Below are positions 51,457 to 61,245 of a stretch of DNA of 64,000 bases, in pieces. The translations under genes and the position numbers were made by a program. Position 1 is the stretch's first letter, and the number at the start of each line of letters is the position of its first letter. Origin of the DNA: Pseudomonadota bacterium (GTDB lineage: Bacteria > Pseudomonadota > Gammaproteobacteria > Acidiferrobacterales > Acidiferrobacteraceae); the NCBI GenBank assembly GCA_021777535.1, contig JAJYDN010000002.1:64949-128948 (forward strand), read 5' to 3'. The notes beneath the pieces are model-generated. The model saw only the letters and a list, made by a program, of their open reading frames with translations, had not been told where the DNA came from and made no database searches.

Positions 51457-52326
51457 TCAGACCGGTTCGGGAAGCGCCATCAGCCCCTTCATGGTATCAA
51501 GGGCCTTCTTCTCGATCTGGCGGATGCGCTCCGCCGATACGCCATACTCGGCGGCGAGCTCATGGAGCGTGGGCTTGTCGGTGCTCAACCAGCGCCGCTT
51601 GATGATGTCGCGGCTGCGGTCGTCGAGGGCCACCAGCGCGGTCTGCAGCTGGTTATGCTGTGACGCCTCGGTATCGGCCCGCGAAAGCAGCATTTCCGGA
51701 TTGTAGCGCATGTCCTGCAGGTAGCCGGCCGGGCTTGCCCGGTATTCCTCGTCATCGGCGTCTTCATGGGCATCGAACGAGACGTCCGGGTAGGACATCC
51801 GCGACTCCATCTCCTTGACCGTCGCGGTCGGCACGTCGAGTTCGGCGGCCAGCGAATCGATCTCGTTCTGGTTCATCCAGCCGATCCGGGCGCGGGACTG
51901 GCGCAGATTGAAGAACAGTTTGCGCTGCGCCTTGGTCGTGGCCACCTTGACGATGCGCCAGTTACGCAAGATGTAGTCGTAGATCTCGGCACGGATCCAG
52001 TGGACGGCGAACGACACCAGCCGGACGCCGTGTGCCGGATCGAAATGCTTGACCGCCTTCATCAGGCCGATGTTTCCTTCCTGGATGAGATCGGCCTGTG
52101 GCAAGCCATAACCGGCAAAGGCACGCGCTACGCGAATGACGTAGCGCAACTGCGACAGGACGAGCCGGCGGGCCGCCTCCAGGTCGCCCTGCTGGCGATA
52201 GTTGACGGCGAGTGCGCGCTCTTCGTCGGCGCTTAAGACGGGTGCTGTGCTGGCAAGGCGCACATACGCGGCAAGTCCGCCTTCCGCCTGGATATTGATG
52301 GCAACCGGTAGTGCTTGTGTCGTCAT
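51457..52326 (-). CDS. rpoH: heat-shock sigma factor sigma-32
   Basis: A 289-residue group 3 sigma factor that directs RNA polymerase to heat-shock promoters. Region 2 has DLIQEGNIGLMKAVKHFDP and VRLVSFAVHWIRAEIYDYI; the RpoH box QRKLFFNLR, specific to sigma-32, follows; region 4 has DRSRDIIKRRWL and YGVSAERIRQIEKKA. It lies just downstream of ftsX, as in many gammaproteobacteria, but has its own promoter overlapped by a CIRCE element. Confidence 0.96.
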   Translation of the reverse strand: MTTQALPVAINIQAEGGLAAYVRLASTAPVLSADEERALAVNYRQQGDLEAARRLVLSQLRYVIRVARAFAGYGLPQADLIQEGNIGLMKAVKHFDPAHGVRLVSFAVHWIRAEIYDYILRNWRIVKVATTKAQRKLFFNLRQSRARIGWMNQNEIDSLAAELDVPTATVKEMESRMSYPDVSFDAHEDADDEEYRASPAGYLQDMRYNPEMLLSRADTEASQHNQLQTALVALDDRSRDIIKRRWLSTDKPTLHELAAEYGVSAERIRQIEKKALDTMKGLMALPEPV

Positions 52327-52369
52327 GGACGTACCCCCTGGCTTGAGCTGTCCCTACTCCGTTCGCATT

Positions 52370-52396
52370 TTAGCATTCTCCGCTTGAGAGTGCTAA
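52370..52396 (-). promoter_or_regulatory. CIRCE operator (HrcA site) over the rpoH promoter
   Basis: On the minus strand the sequence is TTAGCACTC-N9-GAATGCTAA, one mismatch from the CIRCE consensus TTAGCACTC-N9-GAGTGCTAA. It is 44 bases upstream of the rpoH start. The second arm runs into TGCTAAAAT, an extended -10 element, and the first arm supplies a -35-like TTAGCA with an 18-base spacer, so a bound HrcA would cover the promoter. CIRCE is normally before groESL and dnaK/hrcA operons. Confidence 0.88.
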
Positions 52397-52424
52397 TGTC
52401 CGCGAAAGTTCCTGGCAATACGGC

Positions 52425-53327
52425 CTAGGTCAGGCGCCGGCGGCGGAGTTCGCGGGCCACGGCCAGCCGCGACCCGCTCCAGCCGAGCGCCGCGCCGCCT
52501 GCCAGCAGCCACCAGAATCCATGGAGGCCGAGGCCCTCCAGGCGGTAGCCGCTGCCATAGAGTTCGGCCAGCTGCCGGGCCGGGCCGTCGATGGCCCAGA
52601 TGGCGAGGTTGACGATCAGGAAGGCCAGCAACGCCCCGAGTGCCCCCTGCAGGGCCCCCGCGTAGAGAAACGGGCGCCGAATGAAGCGGTCGGTCCCGCC
52701 GACGAGCTGGATCACTTCTATTTCCGTGGCGCGGTTCATCACCGCGACGCGGATGATATTGCCGAGGATCAGGAGCACCGCCAGGCCGAGCAGGACGGTG
52801 AGCAGGATGGCCAGACGGTGTCCGAGGATAAGCCCGGCATGCAGGCGCTCGAGCCAGCGCAGGTCCGACTGGACAAGGGCCACGCCCGGCGTGGCCTTGA
52901 GTGTCTGGACCAGGCCCTTGAGTGCGGCTGGTGTTTCGCGGCGGGGGGTGACCAGCACCACCGGCGGCAACGGGTTGCGTTTAAGCGTCGTGAGGGCCGC
53001 GCCAAACCCCGACAGGCGCTGGAACGCGGCGAGGCCGGCTGCGGGACTTACGTAGGTGGCCGCCTGCACGCCGGGCAGACGGCCGATGGCGGCCGCCACC
53101 TGGCGCGGGGCCGCCGTTTGGCGATGCAAGTAGACGGAGAAGGCGGCGCTGCGGTGCCAGCCTTCGCTCAGGCGATCGAGGTTGCCGAGGGCCGCGAAAA
53201 GGCCCGCCGGCAGCGCCAGCGTGATGCCGATCACGGCGATGGTCAGTGCGCTCCCCACCGGATCGCGCACGATGTCGCCAATCGTGGCGAGCAGCACCTG
53301 CGCATGCCGGCTGAAGTACCCCCTCAT
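52425..53327 (-). CDS. ftsX: cell division protein FtsX
   Basis: A 300-residue permease-like protein with four membrane helices (one after the N-terminus, three at the C-terminus) and a periplasmic domain that controls peptidoglycan hydrolase activators. Motifs: VRDPVGSALTIAVIGITLALPAG at the first helix, AVMNRATEIEVIQLVGGTDRFIRRPFLYAG before the third. The ATG overlaps the ftsE stop by 4 bases. Length and position are normal. Confidence 0.95.
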   Translation of the reverse strand: MRGYFSRHAQVLLATIGDIVRDPVGSALTIAVIGITLALPAGLFAALGNLDRLSEGWHRSAAFSVYLHRQTAAPRQVAAAIGRLPGVQAATYVSPAAGLAAFQRLSGFGAALTTLKRNPLPPVVLVTPRRETPAALKGLVQTLKATPGVALVQSDLRWLERLHAGLILGHRLAILLTVLLGLAVLLILGNIIRVAVMNRATEIEVIQLVGGTDRFIRRPFLYAGALQGALGALLAFLIVNLAIWAIDGPARQLAELYGSGYRLEGLGLHGFWWLLAGGAALGWSGSRLAVARELRRRRLT

Positions 53328-53983
53328 GCCGTCGCCAGGCTGTGCGCGCGGCTGAGCGCGATGACCCGTTTACCCAGACGCTGTATATGCCGCTTTTCAT
53401 GGGTTGCGATCACGACCGTGGTGCCATGCTCGTGGAATTCGCGGAACAGGTCGATCACCTCGTCCGACAACGCGGTGTCGAGATTGCCGGTCGGCTCGTC
53501 GGCGATCAAAAGCGGCGGGCGGTTGGTTATGGCGCGGGCGATACCCACCCGCTGCTGTTCGCCGCCGGAGAGTGTCAGTGGATAACTGTGCGCCCGGGCG
53601 AGGAGTCCTACCTTGTCGAGCGCGGCCTGGACGCGGTGGCGCAACTCATGGCCGCCGATGCCGCGGACGATGAGCGGCAAGGCGACATTGTCGAACAGCG
53701 TGCGGTCATTCAGCAGCTTGTTGTCCTGAAAGACGACGCCGATCTCGCGGCGGAACCCGGGGATGCGCCAGCGCGAAAGCTTGGTAAGGTCATGTCCGTT
53801 GACCGTAATCCGCCCCCGGGTGGGCCGCTCGATGAGGGCGATGAGTTTAAGGAGCGTGCTCTTGCCGGCGCCCGATGGCCCGGTGAGGAACACCATCTCG
53901 CCTTCTTCGATCGTGAAATTGATGTCGGCCAGCACGTCGGCGCCCCCGCGGTAGCGTTTGAAGACGTGCCGCAGTTCGATCAT
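53324..53983 (-). CDS. ftsE: cell division ATP-binding protein FtsE
   Basis: A 219-residue ABC ATPase: Walker A LTGPSGAGKSTLLKLIA, signature LTLSGGEQQRVGIARA, Walker B LLIADEPTGNLD, and H-loop IATHE. It starts MIELRHVFKRYRGGADVL; ATG 53983 overlaps the ftsY stop (ATGA). A longer open frame upstream is shadow of ftsY. With FtsX it forms the divisome ABC complex. Confidence 0.95.
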   Translation of the reverse strand: MIELRHVFKRYRGGADVLADINFTIEEGEMVFLTGPSGAGKSTLLKLIALIERPTRGRITVNGHDLTKLSRWRIPGFRREIGVVFQDNKLLNDRTLFDNVALPLIVRGIGGHELRHRVQAALDKVGLLARAHSYPLTLSGGEQQRVGIARAITNRPPLLIADEPTGNLDTALSDEVIDLFREFHEHGTTVVIATHEKRHIQRLGKRVIALSRAHSLATA

Positions 53984-54945
53984 GTGTCGTTTCCAGGCGG
54001 GAGGATCGCATCTATGAAGTTTGCAGGATCGAAGGGCCGCAGATCCTCCTCCCCTTCGCCCACCCCGAGGAAGTAGATGGGCAGGCCGGTCTTTTTGGCG
54101 ATCGCAAAGAGCACGCCGCCTTTGGCCGTGCCGTCGAGTTTGGTGATGCAAAGGCCGGTGATGCCGATGGCCTTGTGAAAGTGTTCCAGCTGGGCGAGCG
54201 CGTTCTGGCCGATCCCGCCGTCCAGGACCAGGATCACTTCGTGCGGCGCGGTGGGATCGAGGCGTGCGAGCACGCGGCGGATCTTGCCGAGTTCGTCCAT
54301 GAGGCCCGATTGCGTATGCAGGCGGCCTGCCGTGTCGATCAGCAGGACGTCGATGCCCCGCGCCTGGGCGGCCTGCAGGGCGTCATGCGCAACCGCGGCG
54401 GCGTCGGCGCCCCGCGGCTGACTGATGAGGCTCGCTCCTGCGCGTTCGGCCCAGGTGGCGAGCTGTTCGATGGCGGCGGCCCGGAAGGTGTCGCCGGCGG
54501 CCACCATGACCTTCAGTCCCTGTTCGCGGAAATAGAGGATCATCTTGCCGATGGTGGTGGTCTTGCCGGCGCCGTTGATGCCGACCATCAGCACGACCTG
54601 GGGCGGCGTGCCGTGCGGCCAGGGCTTTGCGCAGGGCTTCAGGATGTCGAGCAGGATGCCGCGCAGTGCGGCGTACACGGCGCGCGAGTCGCCGATCTCG
54701 CGGCGGGAGATGCGGCGGCCCACCTCGTCCATGACGGATTGAACCGTGTCGACGCCCAGATCGGCGCCAATCAGCGTGGTTTCGATGTCTTCGAGCAGCG
54801 CGGCATCGACTGGCCGCCGCAGGCGCAAAAGTTGCCCGAGATTCTGGCCGAGCGCCTGGCGGGTGTTGGCCAGCCGCTCCGTAAGCCGCGCAAAGACCCC
54901 GGGCTTGCCGCCCTCATCCTGGGGTGCACGGCCAAAAAACGCCAT
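53980..54945 (-). CDS. ftsY: signal recognition particle receptor FtsY
   Basis: A 321-residue SRP-receptor GTPase. Short N domain, then the NG GTPase: MVGINGAGKTTTIGK (G1), DTFRAAAIEQL, IDTAGRLHTQ (G3), CITKLDGTAKGG (G4) and GVGEGEEDLRPFDP. It lacks the long acidic A domain of E. coli FtsY, as is common in other lineages. ATG 54945 (MAFFGRAP) chosen because the longer open frame overlaps the ferredoxin gene. The G-domain loop LDGGIGQNALAQ differs from the usual DATTGQNA. Confidence 0.93.
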   Translation of the reverse strand: MAFFGRAPQDEGGKPGVFARLTERLANTRQALGQNLGQLLRLRRPVDAALLEDIETTLIGADLGVDTVQSVMDEVGRRISRREIGDSRAVYAALRGILLDILKPCAKPWPHGTPPQVVLMVGINGAGKTTTIGKMILYFREQGLKVMVAAGDTFRAAAIEQLATWAERAGASLISQPRGADAAAVAHDALQAAQARGIDVLLIDTAGRLHTQSGLMDELGKIRRVLARLDPTAPHEVILVLDGGIGQNALAQLEHFHKAIGITGLCITKLDGTAKGGVLFAIAKKTGLPIYFLGVGEGEEDLRPFDPANFIDAILPPGNDT

Positions 54946-54953
54946 CGCTGGCG

Positions 54954-55226
<273 letters not shown>

Positions 55227-55231
55227 TTAGT

Positions 55232-55711
<480 letters not shown>

Positions 55712-56272
55712 CTACTCCTCATGCACCGCCAGGCCGAAGGCAACCTGCCCGGCCTGGCCCTGACGATGCCAGCGGAACCCCCCGGGCAGTGCGCAGGGGT
55801 TGTCGCGGCGCGTTTCAATATAGAGAAAGCCCCGCCCGGGCACAATGTTTCGTGCGCAAGCGAGCGCCAGCGCCGGTGCCATGAGTCCGGCGTCGAAGGG
55901 GGGATCGAGGAATACGATGTCGAAGCTTCCGGCCTCCTGTTTTCCCAGAAAGGCGAGCGCGTCGCCTTCCCATACAGGCGCATCCAGGCCAAGGCGCATC
56001 AGCGTCGCGCGCAGGGAGCGGGCCGTGGCGGGGTCTTGCTCCACGAATGTCACGGTCCCTGCGCCGCGGGAGAGGGCTTCGATGCCGAGGGCGCCCGAGC
56101 CAGCGAAGAGGTCGAGGCAGCGGCTCCCGGGCATCACGGGCGCAAGCCAGTTGAACAGGGTTTCGCGCACCCGGTCGGGCGTGGGCCGCAGCGCGGCGTT
56201 GGCCGGCAGCGCGATGCGCCGTCCCCGGAGCGTGCCGCCGATGATGCGCAGGCCGCCTGAGCGCGCGTTCAC
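55712..56272 (-). CDS. rsmD: 16S rRNA m2G966 methyltransferase RsmD
   Basis: A 186-residue SAM-dependent methyltransferase for 16S rRNA guanine-966. Motifs: LRIIGGTLRGRRI, RPTPDRVRETLFNWL, CLDLFAGSGALGIEALSRGA (SAM site) and the catalytic FLDPPF. It starts at a GTG (56272) that overlaps the clcA stop by 4 bases. A longer frame upstream is a shadow of clcA. Confidence 0.93.
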   Translation of the reverse strand: MNARSGGLRIIGGTLRGRRIALPANAALRPTPDRVRETLFNWLAPVMPGSRCLDLFAGSGALGIEALSRGAGTVTFVEQDPATARSLRATLMRLGLDAPVWEGDALAFLGKQEAGSFDIVFLDPPFDAGLMAPALALACARNIVPGRGFLYIETRRDNPCALPGGFRWHRQGQAGQVAFGLAVHEE

Positions 56273-57591
56273 GGGGAAGGCGGCGCGAGGTTCAGAAAGC
56301 GCACCGCCAAAGCCTGGTAGACCGGTTCGCGGCAGATCAGGCGCGAGGTGAAGGAGGCGATGAAGGAGGTCGCGATCAGCGGAAAGACCATGTCGTGGTT
56401 GCCGGTCATCTCGGCGACGATGATAAACGCCGTGAGGGGCGTCTGCACGACGCCGCTCAGATAGGCGGCCATGCCGAGGAGAGCGGCCGCCTGTGGCGGT
56501 CCATAGGGAAACAGGCGGCCCAGGTCGGCACCGATGCCGGCGCCTGTCGCGAGCGCCGGCGCAAAAAGACCCCCTGGAATGCCGCACAGGTACGAGGCGA
56601 GGTTGCCGAGCCAGCGGGCGACGGGGAACCACCAGGGATACCGCAGGGTATTGTGCACAAGGGCATGCGCTTCACTGTAACCCGTGCCGTAGGTCGTACC
56701 GTGCGCCAGCGTGCCAAGGCCCGCGATGAGGAGCGCGAGCAGAACGACGAAGCGGTATGGTTTGGGTCTTGTGTGTATCTGCAGGCGCGCGCTCAAGTCG
56801 AGCAGCAGGCGGCTGAAGATGCCGCCGGCCAGTCCGCCGGCCACCGCGCACGCCGGCACCAGTATCCACTGCCGGATGGTGAGTGCGGCATGTACCGTGC
56901 CGAGGTAGGCGGTGTCACCCTCGATGGCGGTTGCCACGAGCCCCGAGATCAGGATGGTCACGATGATGATGCCGCTGTCGCTTTCCTTGAATCCCCGCGC
57001 AAGCTCCTCGATGGCGAACATGAAACCGGCAATCGGAGCATTGAAGGCCGCCGCGATGCCGGCGGCACCGCCCGCGAGCACCAGGGCGCGTTCCAGCGGG
57101 CGCCGGTTTTGGGCCCCGCAGAGCCGTCCCGCCACCGCCGCTATCGAGGCACCGACATGCACGGTGGGCCCTTCGCGGCCGATGGAGGCCCCCGAGAAGA
57201 GGCTAAGGCCGGTCAGGAGGATCTTGCCGATCGCGATGCGCAAGGACACGAGGCGGCGTTGTTCCGGCCGCGATTCGTGCATGGCCGCGATGACCTGCGG
57301 GATGCCGCTGCCTTGGGAGCCCCAGAAGAACCGGCGTGTCAGCCAGAAAGAGAGCACAAGCCCCATCGGCGAGAGGAGAAAGGGGGCCCACGGCCAGTGC
57401 TGCTGGAGTTCCCGCAAACCCTGTGCGGCGGCGGTGGCCATCATCGCGAGCGCCACGGCGCCGACCCCGATCATCGCCGCGCCGCCCCAGAGTGCCAGCC
57501 GCAGGCGCCAGTAACGGGGGTGCATAAGCGCGCGCAGCCGCCGCGCAGGCGACCTCGTCCGCCGCAAGAGCGGCCGCGCATGACGCGCCAC
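56269..57591 (-). CDS. clcA: ClC-family H+/Cl- exchanger
   Basis: A 440-residue channel/transporter with the three selectivity motifs GSGIPQ, GREGPTVHVGAS (external gating Glu) and GIPGGLFAPALATGAGIG. The FAIEELARGF segment keeps the internal proton Glu of CLC-ec1 (E203 position), which predicts a 2Cl-/1H+ antiporter and not a channel. Such exchangers relieve charge in acid stress. Its stop overlaps the rsmD start, and a dynamin-like gene ends 2 bases before it. This placement inside a housekeeping operon is unusual. Confidence 0.92.
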   Translation of the reverse strand: MARHARPLLRRTRSPARRLRALMHPRYWRLRLALWGGAAMIGVGAVALAMMATAAAQGLRELQQHWPWAPFLLSPMGLVLSFWLTRRFFWGSQGSGIPQVIAAMHESRPEQRRLVSLRIAIGKILLTGLSLFSGASIGREGPTVHVGASIAAVAGRLCGAQNRRPLERALVLAGGAAGIAAAFNAPIAGFMFAIEELARGFKESDSGIIIVTILISGLVATAIEGDTAYLGTVHAALTIRQWILVPACAVAGGLAGGIFSRLLLDLSARLQIHTRPKPYRFVVLLALLIAGLGTLAHGTTYGTGYSEAHALVHNTLRYPWWFPVARWLGNLASYLCGIPGGLFAPALATGAGIGADLGRLFPYGPPQAAALLGMAAYLSGVVQTPLTAFIIVAEMTGNHDMVFPLIATSFIASFTSRLICREPVYQALAVRFLNLAPPSP

Positions 57592-57593
57592 CC

Positions 57594-59525
57594 TCAGGGA
57601 ACCTGATTCAGTTTACCGCGGATACGGGCGAGCCTGTTGTGGGTTGCCTGCCGCTGTTCCGTGATTTCCTCGAGGATCTGTTTCAATTCGGCCATGCGCG
57701 CCTCAAGCGTGTCGCTGGCCTGGTGGATGCGCTTGACGCTTTCGAGGCGCCGGCGCAATTGCGCCTGGTGTTCGCGCACTTGCGATTCCATGGGCGCCAT
57801 CATGTCTTTTAGCCAATCGTCGGCATCGCGGTTCATGCTCACATAGATGGCGCGGACCTTGCTGATGACGGATTCGAAAAATCCCTTCACGACATTGTGC
57901 TGCTCGGTCATGAACAGCGACAAACCGCCAATGAAGGCCTCGTGCTTGTCCTCGATCCGCCGGATTTCACGGGTGTAGCGCAGTACCGAAAAGGCGCTGG
58001 GACGGATATTGGCGAGGCCGTGTTCCTGCTGGAACTTCTGGTAGACGCCATCCATCAGCGTCTTGATTTCCTGCGCATGACGGGTGACGGCGTCGATCTG
58101 GCTGACCGTCTGCGCGAGAAAACCCTGCATTGCCGCCTTCAGGCCGGCCGTCGTCAGGCTGCGCTCCATGCTTTTCTTGGTTTCGGCAATCGAACGGTCC
58201 AGCTGCTTGATGCTCAGGCAGTCGTAGAGCGTGGCGCTTTGCTGCGAGAAAATGTTGCGGGTCGCATGGAAGCGCTGCATGGAGCGGTCGAACTCCGCTT
58301 TGTCGGCACGGACCTTGTTCATCATGTGATCGATGACGTCCATGTTCTTGCCGTTTAGTCCGTTTAGCTCATCGAAATGCTCGCGCAGTCCCTGCAGCCG
58401 CTGATCGACCAGCTGGCGAACGCTCATGTCCACTTCATTGAATTCTGCCGCCACGGTCTCGGCAACGATGCCGCCTTTGCTCGGCAACAGTTCCCCGGCG
58501 AGCGCGTGCTCGAGGAGTTCGATGCCGCTGCGGCTGACGAGCGCCGTGTCGCCCTTGATCTTGCCGCTCAAGGCCTTCTGGGCCGATACCGGATAGACGC
58601 GGTTGGCGGCGACATTCAGGTGGCGGGCCGTTTCCTCGACCTGGCGGCCCACTTCCTTTTGCACCTCGGCTTCCGATTTGATGTCGTCCCAGAGACCGTC
58701 GACCTTGTTCAGGACGACCAGGCGGCCCTTGTGGCTGCCCTCGACATGCTGCCGCCAGACGGCAATTTCGGATTGGGTGACGCCCGTATCGGCGGCGAGC
58801 ACGAACAACACCGCGTGCGCGCTCGGCAGCGTATTCAGGGTCAGTTCCGGCTCCGCGCCCAGGGCGTTCAGTCCCGGCGTGTCGAGGATCACGAGGCCAT
58901 CCTTGAGGAGGGGATGCGGGTAATTGATGAGGGCGTAGCGCCAGCGCGGGATGTCCACTTCACCGTCGCTGTTGGGGCTGATCCCGTTCTGGCTGATATC
59001 CTTTGTCACGCTAAAACCGAGCGCCCGCGCGCGGGCGACGCTCACGGGTTTGGTTTCCGCGACGTGCCGCAGGGCCGCCGCGATCGCCGCCGGGTCCTCG
59101 AGCGGCAGTGGCAGGGTCTCCCACTGCTCGGTGAAATTCTTCAACTCGGCGATCGGGACGCCATTTTCCCGCGACTCGATCGCGAGCAGCCGTATGGATG
59201 GCGGGCTGTCCGCGTCATGGAAAAGTTCGGTCGGACACATCGTCGTGCGCCCGGCGCTGGACGGCAGCAGCCGCTGACCGCTGCCGCCGAAAAAGAGGGC
59301 GTTGATGAGTTCGGATTTGCCGCGCGAAAATTCGGCGACGAAGGCCAGATACAGGCGGTCGTCGTGCAGGGAGTTCAGCATGCGGCCGATGTGGGTCTCG
59401 ATCTGGCCCTGCGTCAGTCCCTGTTCGCCGAGCCAGCTCCGCAGCTGCTGAAGTTCCTCGGCAAGGTTCGTCCGCCAGCGGCTATAGGCCTCAAAGCGTG
59501 CTTCGATCGCGGAATTTGCGCTCAT
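57594..59525 (-). CDS. dynamin-like GTPase
   Basis: A 643-residue large GTPase of the bacterial dynamin-like type. GTPase: P-loop AEFSRGKSELINAL near residue 65, switch AGRTTMCPTELF, G3 VILDTPGLNAL, G4 VVLNKVDGLWD. The rest is long helical and coiled-coil (about residues 330-640), ending with EQRQATHNRLARIRGK. Family members remodel or protect membranes, in stress and phage defence. ATG 59525 follows GAGGGGGG. No membrane helix or partner dynamin is seen here. Confidence 0.88.
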   Translation of the reverse strand: MSANSAIEARFEAYSRWRTNLAEELQQLRSWLGEQGLTQGQIETHIGRMLNSLHDDRLYLAFVAEFSRGKSELINALFFGGSGQRLLPSSAGRTTMCPTELFHDADSPPSIRLLAIESRENGVPIAELKNFTEQWETLPLPLEDPAAIAAALRHVAETKPVSVARARALGFSVTKDISQNGISPNSDGEVDIPRWRYALINYPHPLLKDGLVILDTPGLNALGAEPELTLNTLPSAHAVLFVLAADTGVTQSEIAVWRQHVEGSHKGRLVVLNKVDGLWDDIKSEAEVQKEVGRQVEETARHLNVAANRVYPVSAQKALSGKIKGDTALVSRSGIELLEHALAGELLPSKGGIVAETVAAEFNEVDMSVRQLVDQRLQGLREHFDELNGLNGKNMDVIDHMMNKVRADKAEFDRSMQRFHATRNIFSQQSATLYDCLSIKQLDRSIAETKKSMERSLTTAGLKAAMQGFLAQTVSQIDAVTRHAQEIKTLMDGVYQKFQQEHGLANIRPSAFSVLRYTREIRRIEDKHEAFIGGLSLFMTEQHNVVKGFFESVISKVRAIYVSMNRDADDWLKDMMAPMESQVREHQAQLRRRLESVKRIHQASDTLEARMAELKQILEEITEQRQATHNRLARIRGKLNQVP

Positions 59526-59569
59526 GGACCCCCCTCGTTTTTGAGCGGCCGGTACGGTTGCGCGTCGCC

Positions 59570-60385
59570 TCAACGCTGGCAGTGCCGGCAGAAAAAACAG
59601 CTACGCCCGGAGAGCGTCTGCCGCATCACCGGCGCGCCGCATCCGGGACAAGGTTCCCCCGCCCGTCCGTACACCCGTAGCGCCATCTGAAAATGGCCGG
59701 GCCGTCCATCCCCTCCCGCGAAATCCCGCAGGGTGGTGCCCCCCTGGGCAATGGCATCTTCAAGAACCCTGATCACTGCATATGATAAGCGACGATAGCG
59801 GGTTCGTCCAATGCGGCCCGCCGCCCGCCGCGGGTCGATGCCGGCGGTAAACAGCGCCTCGTTCGCGTAGATGTTGCCGATACCGGCGATGACGTGGCTG
59901 TCGATGAGGAAATCGCGAACCGCCACCGTACGCCGCCGCGATGCCTCGTAGAGCAGGTCGCCGGCGAGCGCCCCGCCGAGCGGTTCGGGGCCCAGGTGGG
60001 CAAGGAGGGGGTGTGCGCGCGCATCCGCGGCCCACAAAAGCGCCCCGAAGCGCCGGGGATCGCGCATGCGCAGGCACCAGCCCGAATCAAGGCACAGGTC
60101 GAAGGCTTCGTGTGCGGCCGGCGGCTCGGCCGCGCGGACCGCACGCAGGCTGCCAGACATGCCGAGATGGACGATGAGGCTGCTGGCATCGTCCAGGTCG
60201 AAGAGGAGATATTTGCCGCGGCGCGTAAGCGTCTCGATCCGGTGCCCCCGCACGCGTGCCGGCAGCGTGGCGGGAACGGGCCAGCGCAGCCGCGGGTCCC
60301 GGATCACGACCTGTTTGATGTGCCGGCCGGCGGCCAGGGGCAGCAGTCCGCGGCGGGTGGTCTCGACCTCGGGGAGTTCCGGCAT
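59570..60385 (-). CDS. mutM: formamidopyrimidine-DNA glycosylase
   Basis: A 271-residue Fpg repair enzyme that removes 8-oxoguanine. Hallmarks: PELPEVETTRRGL at the N-terminus (catalytic Pro1/Glu2), LVHLGMSGSL, VIAGIGNIYANEALF (helix-two-turn-helix) and the zinc finger CPGCGAP...CFFCRHCQR. Its start shares one base with the DUF4340 stop. Standard length. Confidence 0.96.
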   Translation of the reverse strand: MPELPEVETTRRGLLPLAAGRHIKQVVIRDPRLRWPVPATLPARVRGHRIETLTRRGKYLLFDLDDASSLIVHLGMSGSLRAVRAAEPPAAHEAFDLCLDSGWCLRMRDPRRFGALLWAADARAHPLLAHLGPEPLGGALAGDLLYEASRRRTVAVRDFLIDSHVIAGIGNIYANEALFTAGIDPRRAAGRIGRTRYRRLSYAVIRVLEDAIAQGGTTLRDFAGGDGRPGHFQMALRVYGRAGEPCPGCGAPVMRQTLSGRSCFFCRHCQR

Positions 60386-61245
60386 CAGGGCGCAATGTGG
60401 AGCATGCGCTCGCCGATTTCCTGCGGGAAGTGATAGGCGAGACGTTCACGGGGTCTCAGCAGCACGACTTCCGGCGTGGTCGACAGGATGTCGACGTGCA
60501 GGAGACGGCTATGCGCCCGCCCGCCCACGCCTTCCCTGTACCGGATGGTGATCTGGCCGATGACCGGCTGTCTGCCGTGATAGCGGGTGACCCGGAGGGC
60601 GCGCGCGTAGCGCCATTTGTCGACGAAGCTGTTGATGTGGTCGTTCGAGATCTTGTTCGATGCCGGCGCAAGGCGCCAGATGCCTTTCACGCGCGTGACC
60701 GAGAAGGCGGGCATGATGAAGGCGGTCGGCTGGATCTGGCGGCCCAACAGGCGCGTCGACAGGAAGCTGTCGAGGGTCAGGCGCGCCGGATGCAGGGCCT
60801 GGGCCGCGATCAGGTCGACCGTACCGCCGTTCAGGACATAGCGCAGCGGCGCGAAGGGGTGGCGCGCGCCGATCTCCAGCGCGACGCCGTTCAGGTGCAG
60901 GATCGTCTGCGGCGGCGCCAGGCCAAAGCGCGCGAGGTCCGCGGGCGCCGCAAAGTGATCCTCTACCGCTGCATCCGCCATGTTGGCGATCGCTTCGGCC
61001 CGGAAGCGGTCGGCCCGCGCCGCCAACGGCGTGGTGAGCCGCCAGCGGTTACGTGCCGTGCGTTCGAGGCCGATCGTTGGGTAACCGGGACGCTCTATCG
61101 TGATCCGGGTGATTGCGGCGGGCTTTAGTGCCGTAAGAACCGGCGGGGCGGATCTCACCGCAGGCTTTGGATGCGACCACAAGGCCGCGGCGAGAACGAG
61201 TGCTGCGGCCAGCAGGGCGAGATTGACGAGCCATCGTTTACGCAT
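60385..61245 (-). CDS. DUF4340 membrane-anchored protein
   Basis: A 286-residue protein with an N-terminal membrane helix (WLVNLALLAAALVLAAALW) and a periplasmic body of the DUF4340 type: ITRITIERPGYPTIGLER, WRLTTPLAARADRFRAEAI, FGLAPPQTILHLNG. DUF4340 proteins follow Gld-type ABC genes in many proteobacteria. The ATG overlaps the GldG-like stop by one base (TGATG). The function of the system (gliding-like or envelope polymer transport) is unknown. Confidence 0.87.
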   Translation of the reverse strand: MRKRWLVNLALLAAALVLAAALWSHPKPAVRSAPPVLTALKPAAITRITIERPGYPTIGLERTARNRWRLTTPLAARADRFRAEAIANMADAAVEDHFAAPADLARFGLAPPQTILHLNGVALEIGARHPFAPLRYVLNGGTVDLIAAQALHPARLTLDSFLSTRLLGRQIQPTAFIMPAFSVTRVKGIWRLAPASNKISNDHINSFVDKWRYARALRVTRYHGRQPVIGQITIRYREGVGGRAHSRLLHVDILSTTPEVVLLRPRERLAYHFPQEIGERMLHIAP

